Of a stretch of DNA of 64,000 bases, positions 36,517-45,409 are shown piece after piece. Position 1 is the stretch's first letter; the number at the start of each line of letters is the position of its first letter. Under the pieces are notes generated by a model. It saw only the letters and a program-made list of their open reading frames with translations. It searched no databases and was not told the DNA's origin. Both the position numbers and the translations under genes were made by a program. The stretch spans positions 1-64,000 of the forward strand of contig UCIV01000040.1 of assembly GCA_900472575.1 (NCBI GenBank). The letters are read 5' to 3'. The stretch comes from Hyphomicrobiales bacterium (GTDB lineage: Bacteria; Pseudomonadota; Alphaproteobacteria; Rhizobiales; Rhizobiaceae).

Positions 36517-36559
36517 AATTGCGCAATTCAACGCGATAGTTTACGCAACTGTTGTGCAA
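36517..36559. promoter_or_regulatory. Candidate LysR binding region between mmsA and lysR-type gene
   Basis: A perfect 12-base palindrome AATTGCGCAATT (36517-36528) is followed by TTACGCAA (36541-36548) and TTGTGCAA (36552-36559). Repeated GCAA half-sites in a divergent gap fit a LysR regulator acting on mmsA and itself. Confidence 0.4.
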
Positions 36560-36584
36560 ATTTCGACATTAGAGGGTAGCGCCC

Positions 36585-37472
36585 GTGGACTGGGATGATG
36601 TCAGGATGTTTCTGGCGGTGGCGCGCACCGGCCAGTTGCTCTCCGCCTCACGGCGGCTCGGTATCAACCATGCGACGCTCGGCCGGCGGATGACGGCGCT
36701 GGAGGATGCGCTGCAGACGCGGCTTCTGGTGCGGAGAACCAACGGTTGCACGCTGACGGCGGAAGGCGAAGTGCTGCTGGCTGCGGCCGAAAAGATGGAA
36801 ACCGAAATGCTTTCGGCGCAGGCAAGAACGGCCAGCACCGACACGGTGATTGCCGGAACGGTGCGGATCGGTGCGCCGGACGGTTTCGGCGTCTCCTTTC
36901 TCGCATCGCGGATGAGCCGTCTTACCCGCCGGCATCCGGAACTGAAGATCCAGCTGGTGCCGGTGCCGCGGCATTTTTCGCTGTCGCAACGGGAGGCGGA
37001 TATTGCGATCACCATCGAGCAGCCAGAACAGGGGCGGCTCGTTTCCTCCAGACTTACCGATTACACACTCGGGCTTTATGCATCACGGGCCTATCTCGAT
37101 ACCGCCGGAGAACCAAAGACTGCCGAAGAGCTGAGACGGCATGCGCGGGTGGGCTATGTGGAAGACCTGATCTTCTCACCCTCGCTGAATTTCACCGGCG
37201 AGATCATGCGCGACTGGGATGCAGGTTTCGAGATCTCGAGCGCGATGGGCCAGACCGAGGCGGTCAGAGCGGGTGCCGGCATCGGCATCCTGCATGATTA
37301 TGTGGCGCGGCAACATCCCGAGCTCATCAGGCTCTTGCCGCAAGTCTCGCTCAAGCGATCCTACTGGACGACCTATCACGAAACATCCCGCGACCTTGCG
37401 CGGCTTCGGATCGTTGTCGAATACATCCGCGAACTGGTGGCGGCGGAAAGCCATATCTTCGTCGCCGGTTGA
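36585..37472 (+). CDS. LysR-family transcriptional regulator
   Basis: This 295-residue LysR protein starts at GTG 36585 after AGAGGG. The helix-turn-helix covers about 1-60 (MFLAVARTGQLLSASRRLGI and then GRRMTALEDALQTRLLVRR), followed by a periplasmic-binding-like effector domain. It is divergent from mmsA, so control of that gene by a valine- or inositol-derived signal is likely but inferred. A shared hairpin terminator follows. Confidence 0.88.
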   Translation: MDWDDVRMFLAVARTGQLLSASRRLGINHATLGRRMTALEDALQTRLLVRRTNGCTLTAEGEVLLAAAEKMETEMLSAQARTASTDTVIAGTVRIGAPDGFGVSFLASRMSRLTRRHPELKIQLVPVPRHFSLSQREADIAITIEQPEQGRLVSSRLTDYTLGLYASRAYLDTAGEPKTAEELRRHARVGYVEDLIFSPSLNFTGEIMRDWDAGFEISSAMGQTEAVRAGAGIGILHDYVARQHPELIRLLPQVSLKRSYWTTYHETSRDLARLRIVVEYIRELVAAESHIFVAG

Positions 37473-37484
37473 CGGCAAAGACGA

Positions 37485-37510
37485 AAAAGCCCGGCTGGAG
37501 CCGGGCTTTT
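37485..37510. terminator. Bidirectional terminator between lysR-type gene and XRE gene
   Basis: AAAAGCCCGGCT and AGCCGGGCTTTT form a 12-pair stem with A and T runs on both sides, placed between two convergent genes. Confidence 0.85.
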
Positions 37511-37524
37511 GGTGCACCTTGAAA

Positions 37525-37770
37525 TCAGGCGACGAGAAGCGCTGACGGGGGTAATTTCAGCGCAACGGCAATACGTTTGAGCTTGGCCGGATCGGCATTC
37601 AGGCCTTCCTCGACGCCTACGATCTCCTCATGTACGAGGCCGGTGGTCAAAGAAAGGTCATCGATGCTGTAGCCGGCGGCAAGGCGCGCTTCGGCAACGG
37701 CTCTTGCTACTTGACCCGAAAGAACAGCGCCGCTCTGAGATGCCTTGATGTTGCTAATTGAGACTGTCAT
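37525..37770 (-). CDS. Small XRE-like helix-turn-helix protein
   Basis: This 81-residue protein starts at ATG 37770 after AAGGATG; the longer frame from 37884 adds a cysteine-rich leader over the promoter. Residues of about 22-70 (AVAEARLAAGYSIDDLSLTT, and then ADPAKLKRIAVALKL) look like the Cro/XRE fold. It may be a regulator. A TTGTGC-type palindrome upstream resembles the one before the phasin gene, hinting at a link with polyhydroxybutyrate control. Confidence 0.65.
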   Translation of the reverse strand: MTVSISNIKASQSGAVLSGQVARAVAEARLAAGYSIDDLSLTTGLVHEEIVGVEEGLNADPAKLKRIAVALKLPPSALLVA

Positions 37771-37891
37771 GGTTTCATCCTTCTTGAAAAAACCCGGCGT
37801 TTGCGACGGGTGAAGGGGGTCAAATGACCCATGGTGCGACACGCGGCCGCAGGACAAACATAGGCCATAATCCGCTTTGTGCAATAGGCAA

Positions 37892-37906
37892 TTGTGCGCT
37901 GCACAA
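37892..37906. promoter_or_regulatory. TTGTGC palindrome upstream of XRE gene
   Basis: TTGTGCGCTGCACAA is a near-perfect palindrome 122 bases before the XRE start. A second TTTGTGCAATAGGCAA lies 16 bases to its left. Similar half-sites occur upstream of the phasin gene at 47972-48005. Confidence 0.4.
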
Positions 37907-38011
37907 CATCGAATGTGAAAAAACGGTGGCGCCTCCGTATCTTAGGTGGTCAAAATTCCGGCAGAACCAAAGCAAGCCCTGCGCGTTTATAAGGCAAACG
38001 AGGACAGGATC

Positions 38012-38497
38012 ATGCCTTATTCAGCTTTCACAAAACCAGCGCATGGCGACGATCACGTCTATGGGATCGATGGTGGAACCGACGCGCAATTGCTGCAGAC
38101 GGCGCACCGTCTGGTCGACATCTATCTGGTTTATCTGCGGGAGCATGAAACCGGCAGCGATCTGTTCGACACACGCGAGCTGCCGGTATCCAAGGGCAGC
38201 CTTATCAACGCCTTTCGTGTGGTGATCGCCACAGAAAGCCGCTCTGGTGTGCGGGCCCTGCTGGTGAAGGCCGGCATGACGCTGGCGCAGTTTCAGGAAA
38301 ATATCGGCCCGCGCATGTCGTTCAAGCCTGCAAGCAGCAACGACAAGGCCCGCGACGGGCGCTGGCGGCCGGATTCGGGCCAGATCCGGCGCTTCGACCA
38401 CGCACTGATGCGGCATGGGGAAGAGCGGACAAGGCTGGTGCGCATGTTCCGCCACGCCGCCGACATCGCTGAGCACAAGCCCATCCACGACGCCTGA
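38012..38497 (+). CDS. Conserved-looking hypothetical protein
   Basis: This 161-residue soluble protein is one I do not recognise. ATG 38012 follows GAGGACAGG; the upstream ATG 37946 adds 22 residues with no better ribosome site. It contains LLQTAHRLVDIYLVYLREHE and a C-terminal basic stretch (GQIRRFDHALMRHGEERTRL). There is no signal peptide, membrane span or named motif. It is divergent from the small XRE-like gene and may share its promoter region. Confidence 0.6.
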   Translation: MPYSAFTKPAHGDDHVYGIDGGTDAQLLQTAHRLVDIYLVYLREHETGSDLFDTRELPVSKGSLINAFRVVIATESRSGVRALLVKAGMTLAQFQENIGPRMSFKPASSNDKARDGRWRPDSGQIRRFDHALMRHGEERTRLVRMFRHAADIAEHKPIHDA

Positions 38498-38852
38498 ATC
38501 GTATATCCATCCAAGGGCATTTCCGGAGGCATTGCGTTGGGTCAATGAAATCAACCGCAGCCTGTATAGGCTCAAAGCCAATTCGGACTGCAAGGATTCC
38601 ACTCCCGGGATTTGTTCTCCCGAAAGCATGTATCCAGTTTGCCGCCGAGGGTTGAGGTGAAGTCTGAAATCCGTGAACCCTGCGCGACGATATCAACGAT
38701 ATCCGGGCGCAGCCAAAGGACGGTTCGATCTAGAGCCGGATGGTGCCGGATTTGCCATCTCCGCCTGAACGGTGGGCTGGGGCGACGCGACGGAGGCCGC
38801 GTCGTCCCACGAGGGACCCGGCCCAATCATGGGCCGGGTCTTCGTATTTCAG
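38498..38852. other. Intergenic region before the pyruvate kinase 3' end
   Basis: About 355 bases with no gene I can support. It contains two hairpins: GACGCGAC with GCGTCGTC near 38783-38806, and the terminator at 38815-38840. Confidence 0.45.
38815..38840. terminator. Terminator-like hairpin near pyruvate kinase stop
   Basis: GACCCGGCCC and GGGCCGGGTC form a ten-pair stem 12 bases beyond the pyruvate kinase stop codon. The T-rich tail lies on the plus side, so it may also stop plus-strand transcription. Confidence 0.65.
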
Positions 38853-40355
38853 CTACCAGGATTTCAGCGCACGAAGCGTAGGCGTCTTCTTGAAGATATG
38901 CTCGTCCATGCGGGCAAGAAGCGTGTCGAGCAGCGTGACGGCTTCGGCAACCGCCGGCCCCTTGTTCAGCATGACGCATTCGGCACGGGCAGCCATGGCG
39001 GCATCGGTCATCTCTCCACGCGATGGCAAACCGTCCTTGACCAAGTCCTCCAGAACCTGCGTCGCCCAGACTGTGGGGACGGATGCCGCTTCGCAGAGCC
39101 AGAGGATTTCTTCCTGCATTTCGGCGACCCGCTCGAAACCGATCTCGGCTGCAAGATCGCCGCGGGCGATCATCACACCGAAGGGGCGACCGAGTGTGTG
39201 GGCGCGGGCAATCAAGGCCGGCAGGTTGCGGACCGCTTCCGGCTGCTCGATCTTGGCAACGAGGCCAAGCTTTTCGACGCGCGGCGGATGGTTGCCGAGC
39301 GCCTTCTCCAGCAGATCAAGATCCTCCGGCCGGCTGACAAAGGAATAACCGAGCATGTCGGCATTGCCAATGACGGCAGCAAGATCACCTTCATCCTTGG
39401 CGGTCAGGGGCGACAGGCCCAGTGCGGTATCCGGCAGGTTCAATCCTTTTTCCGGTTTCAGCTTGACGCCACCGGCCTTCACACGGGTCACCCTCAAAAT
39501 CGCTCCTCCTTCGGAGACGCTTTCGACAACGGCTTCCAGCTTACCATCATTATAACGCAGCTTGTGGCCCGGCTCGACCCGTTCGACGATCTCCGGCAGT
39601 GAAACCGCCGCGCAGAAACGCACGTCTTCCGTCTGATAAGGTTCGCGCGAGGCGACAAGGCGGAAAAGATCGCCTGTCGTGAGTTTGGCGCCCTTGTCGG
39701 CCACAACGGCTTCCGTCCTGATCTTGGGCCCGGCGATATCCATCAGCACGGTGATCCGGCGACCGATCTTTTCTCCGGCGGCACGCACATGCCGCGCCAT
39801 TGCCTCCCATGTGTCAGCACCATCATGAGCGCAGTTGATGCGAGCGACATCCATGCCGCGCCGGGCGAGATCAAGGATGAAGTCGGGATCGGTCGCCGCC
39901 TCTCCCGGCAGCGTGACCATGATGCGACCGCGGCGATGCGGGCGTCCGCTGCCGAGCAACCGCTGCGTCATCGCACTGAGCTCCGCCTCGCCGGCAAAAA
40001 ACTGCGCTTCTGACGGCAGGGCATAGGGAGAGGTCATTCCCTGCATGGTAGACAGGGCTGAGAGCACGGCATCCAGCGTCGGCAGAACCCGGCTTTCCAG
40101 CCGGCCGAGTGAGGAGAGGCCGTAACACATCAGCCTGCGCTGCAGCGGCCGGATGTCGTGCCTGCGCAGGCAGAGATAATGGCAGAGGTTTTCAAGGCGA
40201 TCCGCTTCGACATTCCCGGGGATAAGGCTTTCCAACAATGATCGCCCTTCGTCAGCGACGCGGTCACGCAATGCCCGAACCTCGGAGAAAAGCGTACCAA
40301 GCTCAAGCGTGCGTTCATCCGCATCTACGGCGGCGATGCTATTCGTGTCATGCAT
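38853..40355 (-). CDS. Pyruvate kinase, short form with N-terminal extension
   Basis: This 500-residue protein carries a pyruvate kinase barrel only after about 130 residues of helical N-terminal sequence. Catalytic motifs are present: MDIAGPKIRTE, LVAKIEQPEAVRNLP with the essential lysine, MIARGDLAAEIG and ATQVLEDLVKDGLPSRGEMTD. The chain stops soon after the barrel (MLNKGPAVAEAVTLLDTLLA), so the C-terminal domain that binds effectors such as fructose bisphosphate or AMP is missing. It would make pyruvate and ATP from phosphoenolpyruvate without that regulation. It is divergent from a phosphoketolase gene, which suggests a shared role in central carbon flow. Confidence 0.82.
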   Translation of the reverse strand: MHDTNSIAAVDADERTLELGTLFSEVRALRDRVADEGRSLLESLIPGNVEADRLENLCHYLCLRRHDIRPLQRRLMCYGLSSLGRLESRVLPTLDAVLSALSTMQGMTSPYALPSEAQFFAGEAELSAMTQRLLGSGRPHRRGRIMVTLPGEAATDPDFILDLARRGMDVARINCAHDGADTWEAMARHVRAAGEKIGRRITVLMDIAGPKIRTEAVVADKGAKLTTGDLFRLVASREPYQTEDVRFCAAVSLPEIVERVEPGHKLRYNDGKLEAVVESVSEGGAILRVTRVKAGGVKLKPEKGLNLPDTALGLSPLTAKDEGDLAAVIGNADMLGYSFVSRPEDLDLLEKALGNHPPRVEKLGLVAKIEQPEAVRNLPALIARAHTLGRPFGVMIARGDLAAEIGFERVAEMQEEILWLCEAASVPTVWATQVLEDLVKDGLPSRGEMTDAAMAARAECVMLNKGPAVAEAVTLLDTLLARMDEHIFKKTPTLRALKSW

Positions 40356-40744
40356 GTTTCGTCTCCTCCCATGACGACAATCCGGCCAGGAAAGAAGTCT
40401 GGCCTTTCAACATCACCCTGACATGACAGGCGCGCGTTGAGCCGCGTCAAAACCTGCGACGGCATATCGCACGGTGTTTATGCGCGGCGAATGATCGGGC
40501 CCGACTGGCGGCAGCGGGGGACCAAAGCCAGAAATGTCGCCCTTAAAGCTGGCAATCGTCAGCCCCTGCCCTATCCTGACGTCCATCGCGCAATAGTTGA
40601 TTGATTGTCATAAAAAACGTCCACATTGCCGGAAGCGCGATGCCTCTTGAGAGGCGGACAATCCGCCAGTCCATGATCCATGTCATGAAACAGATCATCT
40701 AAATCGATTAGCATCAGAGGTGAGGAAAAAGAGAGGAGTTTTCA
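40356..40744. other. Divergent promoter region of pyruvate kinase and phosphoketolase
   Basis: About 390 bases between two divergent central-metabolism genes. TTGATTGATTGTCA near 40598 weakly resembles an FNR/FixK box, but the right half does not fit well. I see no RNA gene. AAAGAGAGGAG before 40745 is a strong ribosome site for the phosphoketolase. Confidence 0.4.
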
Positions 40745-43186
40745 ATGCAGCAACATTTGGTCCAAAAGGACGCCGCTTTTTCGCAGGCCGAGTATTTCGA
40801 CCCCACCCGTCCACGCACGCAACTGTCGCAGGCGGAAGTGGAATTGATGGACCGGTACTGGCGAGCGGCCAATTATCTTTCGGTCGGTCAAATCTATCTT
40901 CTGGAAAACCCGCTCCTGCGTGAGCCGCTTCAGCCGCTGCATATCAAACCGCGACTCCTCGGCCACTGGGGCACGACCCCCGGCCTCAACTTTATCTACA
41001 CGCATCTCAACCGAGTGATCAAAAGCCGCGATCTCGACGTCATCTATATATGCGGGCCAGGCCATGGCGGACCGGGCATGGTCGCCAATACCTGGATGGA
41101 AGGCATCTACAGCGAGGTCTATCCGGAGATTGCGGAGAATGAAGAGGGCATGCGCAAGCTGTTCCGGCAGTTCTCCTTCCCCGGCGGCGTGCCGAGCCAT
41201 GTGGCGCCCGAAACGCCCGGCTCCATTCATGAAGGCGGCGAACTGGGTTATGCGCTGGTGCATGCCTTCGGTGCAGCCTTCGACAACCCGGACCTGATCG
41301 TTGCTTGCGTCGTGGGTGACGGCGAGGCAGAAACCGGGCCGCTGGCCGCAAGCTGGCAGTCCAACAAGTTCCTGAACCCGGCCCGTGACGGTGCGGTCCT
41401 GCCGATCCTGCATCTCAACGGCTACAAGATCGCCAACCCGACGGTGCTTTCGCGCATTCCGCATGACGACCTGAGAAGGCTGTTCGAAGGCCATGGTTAT
41501 GCGCCGATCTTCGTTGAAGGCAACGAGCCGGAAGCGATGCACCGACTGATGGCGGATGCGATGGATCTGGCGACCGACATGATCCGCGCGATCCAGGAAG
41601 AGGCCCGCTCCGGCGCTGTTTCCGGCCAGGCACCGCGCTGGCCGATGATCATCCTGCGCAGCCCGAAGGGATGGACAGGACCGAAGGAAGTCGACGGCAA
41701 GAAGGTCGAGGATTTCTGGCGCGCGCACCAGGTTCCGGTTGCCACATGCCGCGAGAACGACAGCCACCGCAAGGTTCTCGAAGACTGGATGCGCAGCTAC
41801 AATCCGGAAGACCTGTTCAATGCGGACGGCAGCCTGAAGGCTGAACTCAAGGCTCTGGCTCCGACCGGCGATCGCCGCATGGGCGCCAACCCGCATACCA
41901 ATGGCGGCATCCTGCGCAAGGAACTGAAATGCCCGCCGATTTCCGACTACGCCGTCGATGTGACGGTGCCGGGGCAGAAGATCGTCCAGACGACGGAAGT
42001 GCTGGGCAAATACCTGCGCGACGTGATGAAGCTCAACGATACGGAAAAGAATTTTCGGGTCTTCGGGCCGGATGAGACGGATTCCAATCGGCTTGGCCCG
42101 GTCTTCGAGGCAACCGATCGGGTGTGGATGGAAAAGATCGAGCCCTATGACGTGCATCTTGCGCCTGACGGGCGGGTGATGGAAGTGCTTTCCGAGCACC
42201 TATGCCAGGGCTGGCTGGAAGGCTATCTGCTCACCGGCCGTCACGGCTTCTTCTCCTGCTACGAAGCCTTCATCCACATCATTGACTCGATGTTCAATCA
42301 GCATGCCAAGTGGCTGAAGGTGACGCGTCATCTTGAGTGGAGAAAGCCGATCAGCTCGCTCAACTACCTGCTCACCTCACATGTATGGCGGCAGGACCAT
42401 AACGGCTTCTCGCATCAGGATCCGGGCTTCCTCGATCACGTTGCCAACAAGAAGGCGGACGTGGTGCGCATCTACCTGCCGCCGGATGCCAATACGCTTC
42501 TGTGGGTGGCTGACCATTGCCTGAATACCTGGGACCGCATCAACGTCATCGTCGCCGGCAAGCAGCCGGAGCCGCAATGGCTTTCGATCGAGGATGCGAC
42601 AAGGCATTGCGAGGCAGGCATCGGCGTCTGGGACTGGGCCAGCAACGAGGATGATGCGATTGCGCCGGATGTGGTGATGGCCTGCGCCGGCGACGTGCCG
42701 ACAATGGAAACTCTCGCCGCCGTAATGATCCTGCGCGAGGCGATCCCGGAACTGAAGATCCGCGTCGTCAACGTCGTCGACCTGATGACACTGCAAGCGA
42801 AGGAAGAGCATTCGCATGGCCTGACGGACGAGGAGTTCGACAAGCTGTTCACCACCGAGCGGCCGGTCATCTTCGCCTATCACGGTTATCCGTATCTCAT
42901 CCACCGGCTGACCTATAAGCGCAACAACCACCGCAACATGCATGTGCGCGGCTTTGTCGAGGAAGGCACGACCACGACGCCTTTCGACATGACGGTGCTG
43001 AACCAGCTCGACCGCTATCACCTGGCGCTTGAAGCCATTGAACGGGTGCCGGAGCTGAAGGAAAAGGTTCCGCATGTGATCGAGATGCTCAAGGGCAAGC
43101 TCGCACTGCATACGGCCCATGTGCAGGAATACGGTGAAGACATGCCGGAAATCCGTGACTGGAAATGGACGGGTCTCACCGCCTGA
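40745..43186 (+). CDS. xfp: Phosphoketolase (xylulose-5-P/fructose-6-P)
   Basis: This 813-residue thiamine-diphosphate enzyme splits xylulose-5-phosphate or fructose-6-phosphate with phosphate to give acetyl phosphate and a shorter sugar phosphate. It has the family sequences RYWRAANYLSVGQIYLLENP, GPGHGGPGMVANTWMEGIYS, SFPGGVPSHVAPETPGSIHE and the ThDP site VVGDGEAETGPLAASWQSNK near 190. The C-terminal third carries GYPYLIHRLTYKR. Length and order match full-length Xfp. It is monocistronic with a strong terminator and divergent from pyruvate kinase. An acetate kinase or phosphotransacetylase partner is not in the window. Confidence 0.95.
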   Translation: MQQHLVQKDAAFSQAEYFDPTRPRTQLSQAEVELMDRYWRAANYLSVGQIYLLENPLLREPLQPLHIKPRLLGHWGTTPGLNFIYTHLNRVIKSRDLDVIYICGPGHGGPGMVANTWMEGIYSEVYPEIAENEEGMRKLFRQFSFPGGVPSHVAPETPGSIHEGGELGYALVHAFGAAFDNPDLIVACVVGDGEAETGPLAASWQSNKFLNPARDGAVLPILHLNGYKIANPTVLSRIPHDDLRRLFEGHGYAPIFVEGNEPEAMHRLMADAMDLATDMIRAIQEEARSGAVSGQAPRWPMIILRSPKGWTGPKEVDGKKVEDFWRAHQVPVATCRENDSHRKVLEDWMRSYNPEDLFNADGSLKAELKALAPTGDRRMGANPHTNGGILRKELKCPPISDYAVDVTVPGQKIVQTTEVLGKYLRDVMKLNDTEKNFRVFGPDETDSNRLGPVFEATDRVWMEKIEPYDVHLAPDGRVMEVLSEHLCQGWLEGYLLTGRHGFFSCYEAFIHIIDSMFNQHAKWLKVTRHLEWRKPISSLNYLLTSHVWRQDHNGFSHQDPGFLDHVANKKADVVRIYLPPDANTLLWVADHCLNTWDRINVIVAGKQPEPQWLSIEDATRHCEAGIGVWDWASNEDDAIAPDVVMACAGDVPTMETLAAVMILREAIPELKIRVVNVVDLMTLQAKEEHSHGLTDEEFDKLFTTERPVIFAYHGYPYLIHRLTYKRNNHRNMHVRGFVEEGTTTTPFDMTVLNQLDRYHLALEAIERVPELKEKVPHVIEMLKGKLALHTAHVQEYGEDMPEIRDWKWTGLTA

Positions 43187-43237
43187 TCATAGGCGAACCG
43201 GTGGGATGATATCCCGCCGGTATGGCAATACCAGAGT

Positions 43238-43267
43238 GGGCCGCCGACTAAGCGGCCCATTTTTTTG
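43238..43267 (+). terminator. Rho-independent terminator of xfp
   Basis: GGGCCGC and GCGGCCC form a stem followed by ATTTTTTT, 52 bases beyond the xfp stop codon. Confidence 0.9.
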
Positions 43268-43465
43268 TGCCTGCCGCATGGGCCAATCGACGGCAGGAAT
43301 GGACAAGAAAATGTTAAATCAATTTTTATGATACTTTGTCAGATTTGAGGCAACAAGCCGCAGCGGTGCACAGCCCGCTGTAAGCCCTTTGTTAGCAAAA
43401 CTGTCACAAATCTCAACGGGCACGCGCACAACACAAGAATGCACGGCACATCCAAGGACCCGGTT

Positions 43466-45346
43466 ATGTTTGCAAAAATTCAGATTAAAACACTTTTACC
43501 ATTGTTATTCGGCCTCGTCGTCACGCTCGGAATTGTCCAGGGCGCCTTTTCCATTCTCGCGGTCAATTCTCTCCAGGCCCAGGTCGACACCGTCGGCGAA
43601 CGGGTTTCGCGGGCAACCCAGATGGGCGAAATGGAACGTCTTTTCGGCGATGTCCGCCGCAACGTCGCACTGCTGCTCAGCACTTCGACGCAGGAGGAAC
43701 GCGCCAGCGCGCTTGCCGTGCTGAAGGCGGCATATGCCGCACGCAACAAAGCATTCGAAGCCTATGGCGCCAGTCTGACGACAGACACTATGCGTGCCAA
43801 ATATCAGGCCACGGAAGCCGCAATCGACACCTATGAAGCGGCAGGCGGCCGTCTTGTTACCCTCCTGGGTGAAGGCGACATGGCTGCGGCCAAGAAACAT
43901 GTGCAACAGATGACGGTCATGGGTGGAGAAGCCGTCAAGCTATTTGCCGAAATGGTCAGCCTGAACAAGGCAACCGGAGAAGCGGCAGTCAGCGAGGCAA
44001 AGGCAACAGCAAGTTCGTCGCTGGTGACAACGGTTATCCTGGTGGTCATCGTCGGCGTGGTCGGCGGGATTGCCGCTCTGCTCGGCTTCCGCTGGATCGC
44101 TCGGCCGATCGCCAGCATCACCCTGTCGATGAACGCACTCGCCGCCGGCAATACAGAGCATCAGATCCCGCATCGGGATCGCAAGGACGAGATCGGCGAC
44201 ATGGCAGCCGCTGTTTCGGTATTCCGCGACAACGCCATAGAGCGCGAGCGGCTGGAACGCGAAGCGGAAGCCAATGGCCGGCTTACAGAACAGGAACGAC
44301 AGGCGCGCGAGGAGCAAAGTGCAAGGCAAGCAGCGGAGGTGAAGTTCGCGGTGGATGATATCGCCCGCGGCCTGAACCATCTTGCCGAAGGCGATGTGAC
44401 CTACCGTCTGGCTACCCCGTTTGCCGGTGAACTGGACAAGGTTCGGCTGAACTTCAACGAGTCCATCACCAGACTTCAGGCAGCACTGCGGTCGGTTGGC
44501 GACAACGCCAAGATGATCGATGCCGGCGCGAGCGAAATTCGTGCGGCAACGGAAGACCTGTCAAAGCGCACGGAACAGCAGGCCGCATCAGTGGAAGAGA
44601 CCGCCGCAGCACTGGAACAGGTGACTACCGCCGTCAAGGATTCCGCCGCGCAGGCAAGCACGGCCGGCGAACTGGTGAAAAAGGCCCATGATGGTGCCGA
44701 ACGCTCTGGAGAGATCGTTCGCAAGGCCGTTCTGGCGATGCAGGAGATCGAGAAATCGTCATCCGAAATCGGCAACATTATCGGCGTGATCGACGATATC
44801 GCCTTCCAGACCAACCTGCTGGCGCTGAACGCCGGCGTAGAGGCCGCGCGTGCGGGCGACGCAGGCAAGGGGTTTGCCGTCGTCGCACAGGAGGTGCGCG
44901 AACTGGCTCAACGTTCGGCGAATGCCGCCAAGGAGATCAAGAACCTGATCACCAAGTCGAGCGCGCAGGTACGCGACGGGGTGGCGCTGGTTGGAGAAAC
45001 CGGCACGGCGCTGCACACGATCGTATCGGAAGTGCAGGAAATCAACCGGAGCGTCTCGGCCATCGTATCGTCCACACGCGAGCAGTCTACCGGGCTTTCG
45101 GAGATCAACTCCGCGGTCAACCAGATGGACCAGGGTACGCAGAAAAACGCATCGATGGTGGAAGAGACAACCGCCGCAACGTACAGCCTTGCTTCGCAGG
45201 CTGCCGAGCTAACCGCCCTGCTTGCCCAGTTCAAGCTTGATGCGGAAGCGTCAGTTCGGGCCATCAACAATGCTGACCTGCGGGACAGGAGGGAGCCATC
45301 GCCGGCACGTGCGCTGGGCCAGCGGCTGGCATCGGCCTTCGGCTAA
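43466..45346 (+). CDS. Methyl-accepting chemotaxis protein
   Basis: This 626-residue chemoreceptor starts at ATG 43466, which has AAGGA ten bases upstream, rather than 43439. A membrane span at about 8-32 is followed by a periplasmic four-helix sensor of about 150 residues. A second span lies near 185-212 (TTVILVVIVGVVGGIAALLG), and HAMP modules run to about 350. The signalling tip (VIDDIAFQTNLLALNAGVEA followed by ARAGDAGKGFAVVAQEVREL) contacts CheA and CheW. The ligand is not predictable. The gene is monocistronic with its own terminator. Confidence 0.92.
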   Translation: MFAKIQIKTLLPLLFGLVVTLGIVQGAFSILAVNSLQAQVDTVGERVSRATQMGEMERLFGDVRRNVALLLSTSTQEERASALAVLKAAYAARNKAFEAYGASLTTDTMRAKYQATEAAIDTYEAAGGRLVTLLGEGDMAAAKKHVQQMTVMGGEAVKLFAEMVSLNKATGEAAVSEAKATASSSLVTTVILVVIVGVVGGIAALLGFRWIARPIASITLSMNALAAGNTEHQIPHRDRKDEIGDMAAAVSVFRDNAIERERLEREAEANGRLTEQERQAREEQSARQAAEVKFAVDDIARGLNHLAEGDVTYRLATPFAGELDKVRLNFNESITRLQAALRSVGDNAKMIDAGASEIRAATEDLSKRTEQQAASVEETAAALEQVTTAVKDSAAQASTAGELVKKAHDGAERSGEIVRKAVLAMQEIEKSSSEIGNIIGVIDDIAFQTNLLALNAGVEAARAGDAGKGFAVVAQEVRELAQRSANAAKEIKNLITKSSAQVRDGVALVGETGTALHTIVSEVQEINRSVSAIVSSTREQSTGLSEINSAVNQMDQGTQKNASMVEETTAATYSLASQAAELTALLAQFKLDAEASVRAINNADLRDRREPSPARALGQRLASAFG

Positions 45347-45369
45347 GAGTGACCGTCGTCTTCGAACAT

Positions 45370-45404
45370 ATCCGCCGGATCGAAAGCGACCCGGCGGATT
45401 TTTG
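45370..45404 (+). terminator. Rho-independent terminator of chemoreceptor gene
   Basis: ATCCGCCGG and CCGGCGGAT form a nine-pair stem followed by TTTTTG, 23 bases after the stop codon. The convergent SDR gene ends just beyond. Confidence 0.88.
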
Positions 45405-45409
45405 TTGCG

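Noticed and set aside
34970..36598. 542-residue plus-strand frame opposite mmsA
   Set aside because: It is a shadow of mmsA; the minus-strand protein has a complete aldehyde dehydrogenase pattern.
40598..40611. FNR/FixK-like box before xfp
   Set aside because: The left half TTGAT fits, but the right half does not give ATCAA, so the match is too weak to list as a site.
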